Positions 18,024 through 26,151 of a DNA stretch of 64,000 nucleotides are shown here, piece after piece; within the stretch, counting starts at the first letter, position 1; every line of letters begins with the position of its first letter. Origin of the DNA: Streptomyces massasporeus (lineage in GTDB: Bacteria; Actinomycetota; Actinomycetes; Streptomycetales; Streptomycetaceae); contig NZ_BMSE01000010.1 in assembly GCF_014648995.1 (NCBI RefSeq), positions 124,001 through 188,000 of the forward strand, read 5' to 3'. The notes below the pieces were generated by a model, which had not been told where the DNA came from, made no database searches, and saw only the letters and a list, made by a program, of their open reading frames with translations. The position numbers were made by a program, and so were the translations under genes.

Positions 18024-19547
18024 TCACCAGGCGCCCTTCCGGACCAGATGGCGGCGGAGCTTCCCGGTCGGGGTGCGCGGCAGCGACGGCACGAAGCTGA
18101 CGCTGCGGGGGACCTTGAACGCGGCGAGGCTCTCGCGCGCCAGGCCGAGCAACTCCTCGGCCAGACCGTCCCGGACGGGCGGGGCGGGGACCACGAACGC
18201 CCGCAGCCGGCTCGCGCCGCGCCCGTCCGCGACGGCCGCGACCACCACCTCCCGCACCGCCGGATGGCCGCGCAGCACGGCCTCCACCTCCAACGGGGAG
18301 ACGGTGATGCCGCCCACCATCTCCATGTCGTCGGTGCGGCCCAGGTGCCGGTAGGTGCCGTCCGGTTCGCGGCAGGCCCGGTCCCTCGTGGCCAGCCAGC
18401 CGCCCACGAGGGTCCGGGCGGTCTCCTCGGGCCGGTTGAGGTAGCCGGGCGTCACCGTCGGCCCGCGCACCCACATCTCGCCCTCGTCGCCGTCCGGCAC
18501 CGGGAGGCCGTCACGGTCGCGCAGCTCCACCTCGAAACCGGGGACGGGCGGGCCGACGGTGCCCGGGTGGTTGTGGGCGAAGCCGTTGGCGCAGAACGCG
18601 TGCCCGGCCTCGGTGGAGCCGATCTGCTCCAGTACCGGCGCGCCCAGCAGCGTGGTCACCTGCCGCGCCAGCCCCTCCGGCAGCCCCTCGCCGGCCGACA
18701 CCGCGGCCCGCACCGAGGCGAAGCAGCCCTCGTGCCCGTGCCCCCGCTCGGCGACGAGCGCGGCGTACGCGGACGGCACGGAGTACAGCAGCGTCACCCG
18801 GTGCCGGGCCACGAGTTCGTCGATCGTGGCCGGGCCGGGCCGCCGGTCCACCAGGACGGCGGACGAGCCGGAGAACAGCGGGAAGACGAACGCGTTGCCG
18901 AACCCGTAGGCGAAGAACAGCTTCGACACCGACAGGGTGACGTCCTCGGCGGTGACCCGCAGCACCCGCCGCCCGACCAGGTCGTGGTACGTCCGTGGAT
19001 CGCCGTGCGTGTGCACGACGCCCTTGGGGCGGCCGGTGGTGCCGGACGTGTACTGCACGTAGAGCGGGCTGTGCGCGTCGACCTGGTGGGCGGGGGCGGG
19101 TCCGGCGGCGGGGGCGAGGGCCATCAGCTGGTCGGCGCCCAGCCCCGCCCGGCCGCTGAACCGCGCCTCCAGGCCGGGCCCCGTCACACACAGCGCGGGG
19201 TCGGCGTCCGCGGCCAGGAACGCGTGGTCGGCGGCGGGCAGTTCGGGGTTGACCAGGACCGCGACGGCACCGAGGCGGGCGGTGGCGAGGAACGCCGTGA
19301 CCCAGGCGAGGGAGTCCGGCAGCGCCAGCAGCACGCGGTCGCCGGGGCGCACGCCGTGCCCGGCCAGCACGGTGGCGGCGCGGGCGGCGAGGTCGTGCAC
19401 CTCGCCGTGGGTCCAGGCGCGATGCCCCTGGTGGAAGGCGGTCCGCCCCGTCCAGCCGCGCCGCTCGGCGAGCTCCGCGAGGTGTGCCGCGAGATTGCCG
19501 GGCGCCCCGGTCGCGGCCGGGTCCAGGGTGACCTGCGGACTGGTCAT
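18024..19547 (-). CDS. Benzoate-CoA ligase-family enzyme
   Basis: A 507-residue ANL enzyme of the benzoate/4-hydroxybenzoate-CoA ligase group. The P-loop is YTSGTTGRPKGVVH, A5 is IGSTEAGHAF, the ATP-ribose Asp is expected in the GGWLATRDRACREPDG to HLGRTDDMEMVGG region, and the C-terminal catalytic Lys is in RTPTGKLRRHL. The FFAYGFGNAFVFPL strand is typical of aryl-CoA ligases. In the cell it would convert an aryl acid to the aryl-CoA. Its position directly after an aminodeoxychorismate synthase makes 4-aminobenzoate or a hydroxylated derivative the likely substrate. The ATG overlaps the PabAB stop by 4 bp. Confidence 0.9.
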   Translation of the reverse strand: MTSPQVTLDPAATGAPGNLAAHLAELAERRGWTGRTAFHQGHRAWTHGEVHDLAARAATVLAGHGVRPGDRVLLALPDSLAWVTAFLATARLGAVAVLVNPELPAADHAFLAADADPALCVTGPGLEARFSGRAGLGADQLMALAPAAGPAPAHQVDAHSPLYVQYTSGTTGRPKGVVHTHGDPRTYHDLVGRRVLRVTAEDVTLSVSKLFFAYGFGNAFVFPLFSGSSAVLVDRRPGPATIDELVARHRVTLLYSVPSAYAALVAERGHGHEGCFASVRAAVSAGEGLPEGLARQVTTLLGAPVLEQIGSTEAGHAFCANGFAHNHPGTVGPPVPGFEVELRDRDGLPVPDGDEGEMWVRGPTVTPGYLNRPEETARTLVGGWLATRDRACREPDGTYRHLGRTDDMEMVGGITVSPLEVEAVLRGHPAVREVVVAAVADGRGASRLRAFVVPAPPVRDGLAEELLGLARESLAAFKVPRSVSFVPSLPRTPTGKLRRHLVRKGAW

Positions 19548-22500
19548 CGCCGGACCTCCCCGGCCGCCCGGGCCGTCTGCACCGGCGGGCCCTGCTGCCG
19601 CATCCGGTCGGCCGTGTGCCGGTGCAGGGCCCGCATCGGGGCCGCCGTCTTCAGCAGCATCTCGTCGTACTCCGCGTCCGGATCGGAGTCGAGCACGATC
19701 GCGCCGCCCGCGCCCAGATGCATCTCGCCGTCGGCGAAGACCGCGGTCCGGATCACGATGCCGAGGTCCGCGCCGCCACCGCAGCCGAAGTAGCCGAGGG
19801 CGCCGGAGTAGACGCCGCGGGCCTCGGTCTCCAGCGAGTCGATGATCTCCAGCGTGCGCAGCTTCGGCGCGCCGGTCATCGACCCGCCCGGGAAGCAGGC
19901 CCGCACGCAGTCCACCGCGTCCGTGCCGGGCCGCAGCCTGCCCTTCACGGTCGACACCAGTTGGTGCACGGTCGCGTACGTCTCCGTCGCCATCAGCTTG
20001 GAGACCCGCACGGTCCCGGTCCGGCAGACCTGCCCCAGGTCGTTGCGCAGCAGGTCCACGATCATCAGGTTCTCGGCCCGGGTCTTGGCGTCCGACGCGA
20101 GCGCGTCCCGCAGCCGGGCGTCCTCCTCCGGCCCGTCGCCCCGGGGTGCGGTGCCCTTGATGGGCCTGGCCTCGACGGTGCCGTCCCGGCCGATCCGCAG
20201 GAAGCGCTCCGGCGAGGAACCGGCCACCTCCAGCTCCCCGAACCTCAGGAACGCCGCGTAGGGGGCCGGGTTGTCGCGGCGCAGCGTCCGGTAGAACTCC
20301 AGCGCGTCGGGCGGAGCGGGTAACCGGGCGGCGTTCGTCAGGCACACCTCGTAGCTGGTGCCGGACCGCAGCGCCCGCCGGCACGCCTCGATGTCGGCGA
20401 GGTACGTCGCCCGGTCGCGCACCAGCCACGGCTCGGCGGCACCGGGGTCGGCCGGGGCCGGCGAGCCGGGCACCGGGGGGTGCCGGTCCGTGGCCACGCA
20501 GGAGAGGTCGGCGAGCGCGCCCTCCAGCCAGTCGGCGGCTTCCCGGGCGGCCTGCGGGGTGTCCTCCGCGAGGCACACCGCGTAGGTGAAGCCCTCCTCG
20601 TGGTCCACCGCGATCACCCGGTCGGCGAACAGCCAGGCGGCGTCCGGGGCGGGGGAGCGGTGCCGGTTGGACGACCCGCAGTCGGCCTTCATCTCGTAGC
20701 CGAAGTAGCCGACGTATCCGCCGGTGAAGTCGAACGGCAGCCCGGTCGCGTCCACCCGGCGGTGGCCCAACTGCCGCTTCAGGTAGTCGAACACGCTCGC
20801 CCGGACCCGCCGCAGGGGCCGCCCGGCCCGCTCGATCTCACATCGCCCGGCGTCGACGTCGTACCGCACGAACTCGGCGAGCGGCCCCTGATCGTCCCCG
20901 AGGAACGAGAACCGCGACCGCCCCGGCTCCACCAGCGAACTGTCCAGCCAGAACGCCCGCGCCGACCCCGCGAACATCCGGCGGAACACCGCCTCGGTGT
21001 CCACGGCCCCGGTGACCCGCCGCGTATGCAGCCGGTACCCGACCCGCCCGGGGCGACGGGGACGGGGGATGACGGGAACGGTCACGTCGACAAGGACGGA
21101 CGAGCCTTCTCCGGGGGTGACCCCTTGCCCACCCTCGACGGGTGTCCCCGGCCCCGCGACGGGGATGCCCCGGGTCGGTGAAGTGCCTGCGCCGGTCGGG
21201 CTGGTGCCGCCGTGCGCCGGTACGGATGCGGCGTCCTCGAGGGCGTACGTCCCCTGTTCGGCGGCCGGGCCGTTCTCGGCCGACGGGGTGGTCGCGCCGG
21301 CCGGGCCTGCGCTGACGGGCGTCGGGGCGGAGGGAACGCCCTCGGCGTGCGCCCCCTGCCTCGCGGTCGGGACGGCTGCTCCGGGCGTCGGGTCGGCCTC
21401 GACGGGTGTGTCGTGACCCGCGGCCCGGATGACCCCGGTCGTAGGCATGCCCTCGCCTGTCGGGCCTGCGCGGCCAGGCGCCAGGGCGGATCTGGCGCCC
21501 TCGGCGGTTGCGTCCTGCCGCGTGACCGGGACGCTCCGGGTCGGTGAAGTGCCTGCGCCGTTCGGGGCGACGCCGCCGCTGTGCGCAGGTGCAGCCGGGG
21601 CACCCTCGGCGTGCCTCTCCGGCGCTGCGGCCGGGATGCCCCGGGCCGGTGAAGTGCCCGCGCCGGTCGTGCCGGTGTCGCCGGGCTTCGGGGCACCCTC
21701 GGCGTGCCTCTCCGGCGCTGCGGCCGGGATGTCCCGGGTCGGTGAAGTGCCTGCGCCGGTCGTGCCGGTGTCGCCGGGCTTCGGGGCACCCTCGGCGTGC
21801 CTCTCCGGCGCTGCGGCCGGGATGTCCCGGGTCGGTGAAGTGCCCGCGCCGGTCGTGCCGGTGTCGCCGGGCTTCGGGGCGCCCCCGGCGTGCCTCTCCG
21901 GCGCTGCGGCCGGGATGTCCCGGGCCGGTGAAGGGGCCGCCCCGCCGGACGCCGGGACCGCCGTCTCGCTCGACGCGACGGTTTCGCCCGACACGACCGC
22001 CCCAGCCCCGCCGCGCGGGTTCGCGGCGCCCTGGCTGACCGCAGCGACCTGGAAGACAGCCGCAGCCACGGGCCGACGAAGGTCCCAGGCGCCGAAAACA
22101 CCCCCCGTCGGACGCCGGATCCCCGTCTCGCACTCCGGCACCACCGCCCGGCGCCGAACCGCCGGAGGCATCGGTACCGCCGTGTTCTTCGTGCGCAGCT
22201 TGCCCGCCCGCTCGGCGGTGAGGTTGCGGAAGTTGACGAGCATGCGGTGCCCGTACTCCGTGAGGACCGACTCGGGATGGAACTGCACCCCCCACAGCGG
22301 CCGGCTGCGGTGCCGCAGTCCCATCAGGACGCCGTCCTCCGCCCAGGCCGTGGCCTCCAGCGTCTCCGGCAGCGGCTCGCGCACGGCCAGCGAGTGGTAG
22401 CGGACGGCCGTGAAGTGCTGCGGCAGGCCGTGGAACAGGTCCCGTCCGTCATGCCGGATCGTGGACAGATGCCCGTGCCGCGGCTCAGGAGCGGGGCCCA

Positions 22501-22786
22501 CCAGCCCGGCCTCCCCGAGCGCGATGCCCTGATGCCCCAGACACACACCGAGCACGGGAACCGGGGAGGTCGCGAGCAGCCTGCTGCCGATGCCGAAGTC
22601 ACGCGCCACGCCCGGATGCCCGGGGCCCGGGGAGACGACGAGGTTGTCGAACGCCCGGAGATCGGGAAGACCGTCGACGGACGCGTCGTTCCGGACCACC
22701 ACCGGCTCCTCGCCGTTGACCTCGGCGATCAGCTGGAACAGGTTGTACGTGTACGAGTCGTAATTGTCGATGAGCAGGGTCTTCAC
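19544..22786 (-). CDS. pabAB: Fused PabA-PabB aminodeoxychorismate synthase with repeat linker
   Basis: A 1080-residue fusion that makes 4-amino-4-deoxychorismate from chorismate and glutamine. Residues 1-195 are the class I glutaminase (Cys82 in GVCLGHQG, His170 and Glu172 in VQFHPES). Residues from about 580 on are the chorismate-binding domain, with the PabB-type PIKGT (Lys877) in place of the Ala found in anthranilate synthase, plus FPGGSMTGAPK and the C-terminal chorismate/Mg motifs. Known PabAB fusions have short linkers; here about 370 residues (205-575) rich in Pro, Ala, Gly and Thr, with 31-residue repeats, join the two. The GTG start has AGGGAGG upstream. It is the second gene of the operon. 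Confidence 0.93.
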   Translation of the reverse strand: MKTLLIDNYDSYTYNLFQLIAEVNGEEPVVVRNDASVDGLPDLRAFDNLVVSPGPGHPGVARDFGIGSRLLATSPVPVLGVCLGHQGIALGEAGLVGPAPEPRHGHLSTIRHDGRDLFHGLPQHFTAVRYHSLAVREPLPETLEATAWAEDGVLMGLRHRSRPLWGVQFHPESVLTEYGHRMLVNFRNLTAERAGKLRTKNTAVPMPPAVRRRAVVPECETGIRRPTGGVFGAWDLRRPVAAAVFQVAAVSQGAANPRGGAGAVVSGETVASSETAVPASGGAAPSPARDIPAAAPERHAGGAPKPGDTGTTGAGTSPTRDIPAAAPERHAEGAPKPGDTGTTGAGTSPTRDIPAAAPERHAEGAPKPGDTGTTGAGTSPARGIPAAAPERHAEGAPAAPAHSGGVAPNGAGTSPTRSVPVTRQDATAEGARSALAPGRAGPTGEGMPTTGVIRAAGHDTPVEADPTPGAAVPTARQGAHAEGVPSAPTPVSAGPAGATTPSAENGPAAEQGTYALEDAASVPAHGGTSPTGAGTSPTRGIPVAGPGTPVEGGQGVTPGEGSSVLVDVTVPVIPRPRRPGRVGYRLHTRRVTGAVDTEAVFRRMFAGSARAFWLDSSLVEPGRSRFSFLGDDQGPLAEFVRYDVDAGRCEIERAGRPLRRVRASVFDYLKRQLGHRRVDATGLPFDFTGGYVGYFGYEMKADCGSSNRHRSPAPDAAWLFADRVIAVDHEEGFTYAVCLAEDTPQAAREAADWLEGALADLSCVATDRHPPVPGSPAPADPGAAEPWLVRDRATYLADIEACRRALRSGTSYEVCLTNAARLPAPPDALEFYRTLRRDNPAPYAAFLRFGELEVAGSSPERFLRIGRDGTVEARPIKGTAPRGDGPEEDARLRDALASDAKTRAENLMIVDLLRNDLGQVCRTGTVRVSKLMATETYATVHQLVSTVKGRLRPGTDAVDCVRACFPGGSMTGAPKLRTLEIIDSLETEARGVYSGALGYFGCGGGADLGIVIRTAVFADGEMHLGAGGAIVLDSDPDAEYDEMLLKTAAPMRALHRHTADRMRQQGPPVQTARAAGEVRR
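21556..21931 (-). repeat. 93-bp tandem repeats in the PabAB linker
   Basis: Four units of 93 bp (31 codons), the middle ones nearly identical, are followed by increasingly degenerate copies down to about 21100. Each unit encodes a segment like SPTRDIPAAAPERHAEGAPK followed by PGDTGTTGAGT. The unit length is a multiple of three, so copy number can change without loss of frame. Confidence 0.9.
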
Positions 22787-22816
22787 CCGCCCACCTCCCT
22801 CTGTTCGTTCGCGGGC

Positions 22817-23395
22817 CTATGCGGCCCGGCGTTTGTGCCGCCCGCGCAGTGCCTGGAGCGACGGGTACAGCCATTTCCTGAAGAAACGCTGGAGCCGAGG
22901 CATGAGAATCCAGGTGACGAGGGCCGTCACACACAGACACAACAACAGCGTGCGAAACAGTGCGTTGAGGTCACCGAGATAGGGAAGCACCGTCACATTG
23001 AAGAGGAGCACCGGCGGAAAAACCGCGCTCATATTCACGAACCACAGTTTCCATTTCGACGGCGGAGCCGGCGGCGCGGGCGTCAGCGTCTGCGCGTCGA
23101 ACCAGGCCCGGGCGCCCGGTACCCGCCGGCGCTCCGCCTCCCGGGCGACCCCGTCCAGTCGGGCGTCCCACTGTCCCCGGGAGGACGATTTCTCCCAGGC
23201 CAGGGCCGAACCCTCGCTGGCGAAGCGATAGACGACATGCCATTCCGCCCCTCCGTCGACAAGTACCCCACCCCCAAGAAACCCCGGCTGTCGCGCGGTC
23301 GCGCCCAGCATGGCCCACCCCCAGGAGTGGAAGTCGGCCGAACGGCCCGGCGTCACGTGATAGGCCACGGTGACCGTGACGGGATTACTGGTCAC
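22817..23395 (-). CDS. ABM-domain membrane protein heading the pab operon
   Basis: A 192-residue protein. The first 100 residues fit the antibiotic-biosynthesis monooxygenase (dimeric alpha-beta barrel) fold: strands VTVTVAYHVTPGRSADF and WHVVYRFASEGSALAWEKS, the usual ABM spacing. A Pro-rich link leads to two transmembrane helices at about 117-138 and 147-167 and a basic tail (RGRHKRRAA). ABM proteins with C-terminal membrane pairs are a known bacterial architecture of uncertain role. The GTG start has AAGGGA 6 nt upstream. It precedes pabAB by 30 bp, so it is probably the first gene of the aminobenzoate operon. Confidence 0.8.
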   Translation of the reverse strand: MTSNPVTVTVAYHVTPGRSADFHSWGWAMLGATARQPGFLGGGVLVDGGAEWHVVYRFASEGSALAWEKSSSRGQWDARLDGVAREAERRRVPGARAWFDAQTLTPAPPAPPSKWKLWFVNMSAVFPPVLLFNVTVLPYLGDLNALFRTLLLCLCVTALVTWILMPRLQRFFRKWLYPSLQALRGRHKRRAA

Positions 23396-23532
23396 GCCGT
23401 CCCTTACGGAAAGCGCTCACCTCGCGTTCAAGATTCAACAAACATTTTCCGGTTGCCCGCAAGGCAGCCGCAACTCAGGTGCGAGTTTGTCCGGAAGGTG
23501 AAGAATTCAGGCAGCCGGGAAAGCACTGCCAC

Positions 23533-24399
23533 TCACCGCGGCGCGACGGTCCCCTCCTCCCCCTCCTCCGCCTCCACCGGCGCCTCCCCGAACCGCGACA
23601 GCGCCAGCGCCCCCGCCACCGCCACCGCGAACCCGAGGATCGCCAGCCACCCCAGCCCCGGTCGCGTCCGGTCCCCGAGCCACACCACACCGATCAGCGC
23701 GGGCGCGACCGTCTCCCCGAGCACCAGCCCGGCCGTCGCCGTGGTCACCGACCCGCGCTGCAGGGCCGAGGTCAGCAGCAGGAACGCCGCCCCGCCACCG
23801 AGCAGCAGCGCGTACGTCGCCGGATTGGGGAACAGCTCACCGGGCGAGAACCCGTCGATGAGCCGCACCGACACCTCCACCACCCCGAACCCCAGCCCCG
23901 CCCCGAGCCCGAGCGTCAGAGCCCGTCCCCGCTCCGGCAGCCGCCCGGCCGCCGCCCCGAGCAGCAGCACCCCGGCCGCCGCCCCGAGCATCGCCCACTT
24001 CAGCCACGCCGGCCCCTCCTCGTCGCCCTCCGCCCCGGCCGCCAGCCCGAGCAGCGCGAGCCCGGCACACACCACCGCCACCGCCGCCCACTCGACGCGG
24101 CTCAGCCGCACCTTGAGCAGCCGCGCCGCGACCACGGCCGTCACCGCCAGGCTCGCGGCCAGCGCCGCCCCCACGGCGTAGATCGGCACCGACCGCAGCG
24201 CGAGGATCTGCAGCACGAAACCGAGCCCGTCCAGCGTGAGCCCGGCCAGATACCGCCACTGCCGCAGCGCCCGCCACAGCAGCGCCAGGTCCCCGCCCGG
24301 CCCGGTCGCCGCCGCCGAGCGCGCGGCGATCGCCTGCAACACCGTCGCCGTACCGAAACAGACCGCCGCACCGAGGGCACACACCATTCCAAAGATCAC
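23533..24399 (-). CDS. EamA/DMT-family permease
   Basis: A 288-residue drug/metabolite-transporter-superfamily protein with about nine to ten hydrophobic helices (from VCALGAAVCFGTATVLQAIAA to WLAILGFAVAVAGALAL). It would export a small metabolite across the inner membrane. GTG at 24399 is chosen because TACTGT lies 6 nt upstream with no ribosome site, the pattern of a leaderless gene; the ATG at 24387 is an alternative. It runs in the same direction as the pab operon, but 137 bp of intergenic DNA and separate promoters make a shared transcript unlikely. Confidence 0.85.
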   Translation of the reverse strand: MIFGMVCALGAAVCFGTATVLQAIAARSAAATGPGGDLALLWRALRQWRYLAGLTLDGLGFVLQILALRSVPIYAVGAALAASLAVTAVVAARLLKVRLSRVEWAAVAVVCAGLALLGLAAGAEGDEEGPAWLKWAMLGAAAGVLLLGAAAGRLPERGRALTLGLGAGLGFGVVEVSVRLIDGFSPGELFPNPATYALLLGGGAAFLLLTSALQRGSVTTATAGLVLGETVAPALIGVVWLGDRTRPGLGWLAILGFAVAVAGALALSRFGEAPVEAEEGEEGTVAPR

Positions 24400-24405
24400 A
24401 AATCG

Positions 24406-24411
24406 ACAGTA
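24406..24411 (-). promoter_or_regulatory. -10 box of leaderless EamA gene
   Basis: On the minus strand TACTGT ends 6 nt before the GTG at 24399, a TAnnnT box at the distance expected when transcription starts at the initiation codon. Confidence 0.5.
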
Positions 24412-24461
24412 GGGGAGCGGCCGTGGACGGGGGGCCATGCACGCCCGTTCACACCGATCTC

Positions 24462-24467
24462 TAGGCT
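24462..24467 (+). promoter_or_regulatory. -10 box upstream of YgiB-like gene
   Basis: TAGGCT followed by GACCGT lies 45 bp before the start. The identical 12-mer TAGGCTGACCGT recurs just before the glyA riboswitch at 26145, suggesting the same promoter class for both units. Confidence 0.45.
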
Positions 24468-24512
24468 GACCGTCTGTCAGTGCACAACGGGGCCAGAGGG
24501 GGAGACACGCAC

Positions 24513-24866
24513 ATGGCTGAAACACGGCGAAGGCTGCGCTCGAGCACGGTGGTGCTGGGCGGCATGGGCGTCCTCGCGGCGGCCCTGTCCGCCTGCGGCT
24601 CCGACCCGGACCGCCGCTGCGTGGACCGGGACAGCTACGACTACATCAACGGCTACAAGATCGTCGCCGACAAGAACTGCTCGTCCGGCACGTCCTCCTC
24701 CGGCAAGGGCCGCAAGAAGACCGGCAAGACCAGGGTCGCCGACGCCGACTGGTACTACGACGCCGACGTCAGCGGCGGCTACGCCGAGGACGGCACCTTC
24801 AGCCGCAGCGAGGCCGTCGACCGGGGCGGCTTCGGCTGCTCCGGCTCCGGCAGCGGCGGCGGCTGA
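24513..24866 (+). CDS. Small YgiB-like lipoprotein
   Basis: A 117-residue exported lipoprotein: positive n-region, hydrophobic core and lipobox LSAC near residue 27. The mature part is rich in Ser, Gly and Tyr, with paired cysteines (RRCVDRDSYDYINGY and DKNC) and a C-terminal SEAVDRGGFGCSGSG. The RGGFG tail and its position directly before a glutathionylspermidine-synthase-like gene recall E. coli YgiB-YgiC. It is about half the length of YgiB. The ATG has GGGGGAG 8 nt upstream. The relationship to YgiB is inferred from motif and synteny, not measured. It is probably translated together with the next gene, 14 bp away. Confidence 0.75.
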   Translation: MAETRRRLRSSTVVLGGMGVLAAALSACGSDPDRRCVDRDSYDYINGYKIVADKNCSSGTSSSGKGRKKTGKTRVADADWYYDADVSGGYAEDGTFSRSEAVDRGGFGCSGSGSGGG

Positions 24867-24880
24867 GAGCGGACGCAGCC

Positions 24881-26062
24881 ATGGAACGCCGGACCGCCGA
24901 GCCCCGCCCCGGATGGCAGCAGACCGTCGAGGAACAGGGCCTGATCTACCCCCTGACCCGCTACCCCGACGACTCCCTGCGCCCCTACTGGGACGAGAGC
25001 GCGCACTACGTCTTCGACCTGGAGGAGATCGAGGCCCTCGAAGAGGTGGTCGAGGACCTCCACCGCATGTGCCTGGCGGCGGCCGGCCACATCGTCACCG
25101 AGGACCGCTTCGCCGACCTGGGCATCACCGACCCCCGCGTCGCCCGCGCGGTCGCCGAGGCCTGGCATCGCCGCGCCGAACTGCCCTCCGTCTACGGCCG
25201 CTTCGACCTCCGCTACGACGGCACCGGCCCGGCCAAGCTCCTGGAGTACAACGCCGACACCCCCACCTCCCTGGTCGAGGCCGCGTCCCCGCAGTGGTTC
25301 TGGATGGAGGACCGCTTCCCCGGCGCCGACCAGTGGAACTCCCTCCACGAACGCCTCATCGACGCCTGGAAGAAGCAGGCCGCCCTCCTCCCGCCGGGCA
25401 GCCCCCTCTACTTCGCGTACTCCTCGGCGGACGAACTCGGCGAGGACATGATGACGGTCGCCTACCTCAAGGAGACCGCCGAACAGGCCGGTCTGGCCAC
25501 CGACTGGATCGCCATGGAGGAGATCGGCTGGGACCGCCTCTCCGGCCGCTTCGTCGACAACCGCCTCCGCTTCATCCGCAGCATCTTCAAGCTCTACCCC
25601 TGGGAATGGCTCACCACCGACCGCTTCGCCGACCACGTCCTGGACACCCTCGACAACGGCGGCGGCACGGGCTCCACCCTGTGGATAGAACCGGCCTGGA
25701 AGATGCTCCTCAGCAACAAGGCGCTCCTGGCGATCCTCTGGGAGCTGTACCCGGACCACCCGAACCTCCTGCCTGCGTACCTGGACGGCCCTCGCGACCT
25801 GTCCACCACGGGCTGGGTGGCCAAGCCCCTCCTGGGCCGCGAGGGCGCGGGCGTCACCGTCCACGACCCCGGATCCACCCCCACCGTCCGCGACGAGCCC
25901 TGCTGCTACCAGCAGCTCGCCCCCCTGCCCGACTTCGACGGCAACCGGGTGGTCCTGGGCGCGTGGGTGGTGGAGGACGAGTCGGCGGGCCTGGGCATCA
26001 GAGAGTCGTCAGGCCTGATCACGGACGAGTACGCCCGCTTCCTTCCCCACGTGATCCTCTAG
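24881..26062 (+). CDS. Glutathionylspermidine synthase-like ATP-grasp protein
   Basis: A 393-residue protein of the glutathionylspermidine-synthase C-terminal-like ATP-grasp family (E. coli YgiC/YjfC size). Recognisable blocks are the N-terminal LIYPLTRYPDDSLRPYWDESAHY, cut here to RPYWDESAHYVFD, then DLRYDGTGPAKLLEYNADTP, and the glycine-rich GREGAGVTV. E. coli YgiC does not make glutathionylspermidine, and its true amide-forming substrate is unknown; Streptomyces lack glutathione, so the substrate must be something else. It follows the YgiB-like lipoprotein. The stop is followed by a Streptomyces repeat at 26082. Confidence 0.88.
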   Translation: MERRTAEPRPGWQQTVEEQGLIYPLTRYPDDSLRPYWDESAHYVFDLEEIEALEEVVEDLHRMCLAAAGHIVTEDRFADLGITDPRVARAVAEAWHRRAELPSVYGRFDLRYDGTGPAKLLEYNADTPTSLVEAASPQWFWMEDRFPGADQWNSLHERLIDAWKKQAALLPPGSPLYFAYSSADELGEDMMTVAYLKETAEQAGLATDWIAMEEIGWDRLSGRFVDNRLRFIRSIFKLYPWEWLTTDRFADHVLDTLDNGGGTGSTLWIEPAWKMLLSNKALLAILWELYPDHPNLLPAYLDGPRDLSTTGWVAKPLLGREGAGVTVHDPGSTPTVRDEPCCYQQLAPLPDFDGNRVVLGAWVVEDESAGLGIRESSGLITDEYARFLPHVIL

Positions 26063-26081
26063 CCGATCTGCTCTTCTTGGC

Positions 26082-26131
26082 GGGCGCGGGAAACTGCGCG
26101 ACAAGGCACGAACCACCCGCACTCGGCGATG
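26082..26131. repeat. Streptomyces intergenic repeat (GCGCGGGAAACTGCGCG type)
   Basis: The sequence around GCGCGGGAAACTGCGCG, ending in ACCCGCACTCGGCGAT, matches in reverse orientation the element at 50622-50680 with only scattered differences. It carries an internal short inverted repeat (GCGC...GCGC). From memory, it belongs to a repeat family abundant in Streptomyces genomes. Confidence 0.75.
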
Positions 26132-26144
26132 GAGAGCAACCCGG

Positions 26145-26150
26145 TAGGCT
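26145..26150 (+). promoter_or_regulatory. -10 box for glyA riboswitch transcript
   Basis: TAGGCT lies directly upstream of the predicted aptamer, so the transcript would begin at or just before the riboswitch. It shares the 12-mer TAGGCTGACCGT with the promoter at 24462. Confidence 0.5.
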
Positions 26151-26151
26151 G

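Noticed and set aside
21062..22174. CRISPR array, because of regular repeats
   Set aside because: The 93-bp units are contiguous and in frame within a protein, with no unique spacers and no cas genes.
19544..22786. Anthranilate synthase (TrpE-TrpG fusion) instead of PabAB
   Set aside because: The PIKGT lysine (Lys877) is the aminodeoxychorismate-synthase signature, and a PabC-fold gene and benzoate ligase are in the operon.
26082..26131. Insertion sequence remnant
   Set aside because: It is only about 50 bp, has no transposase part or target duplication, and matches a second short repeat at 50622; it is better described as an intergenic repeat.
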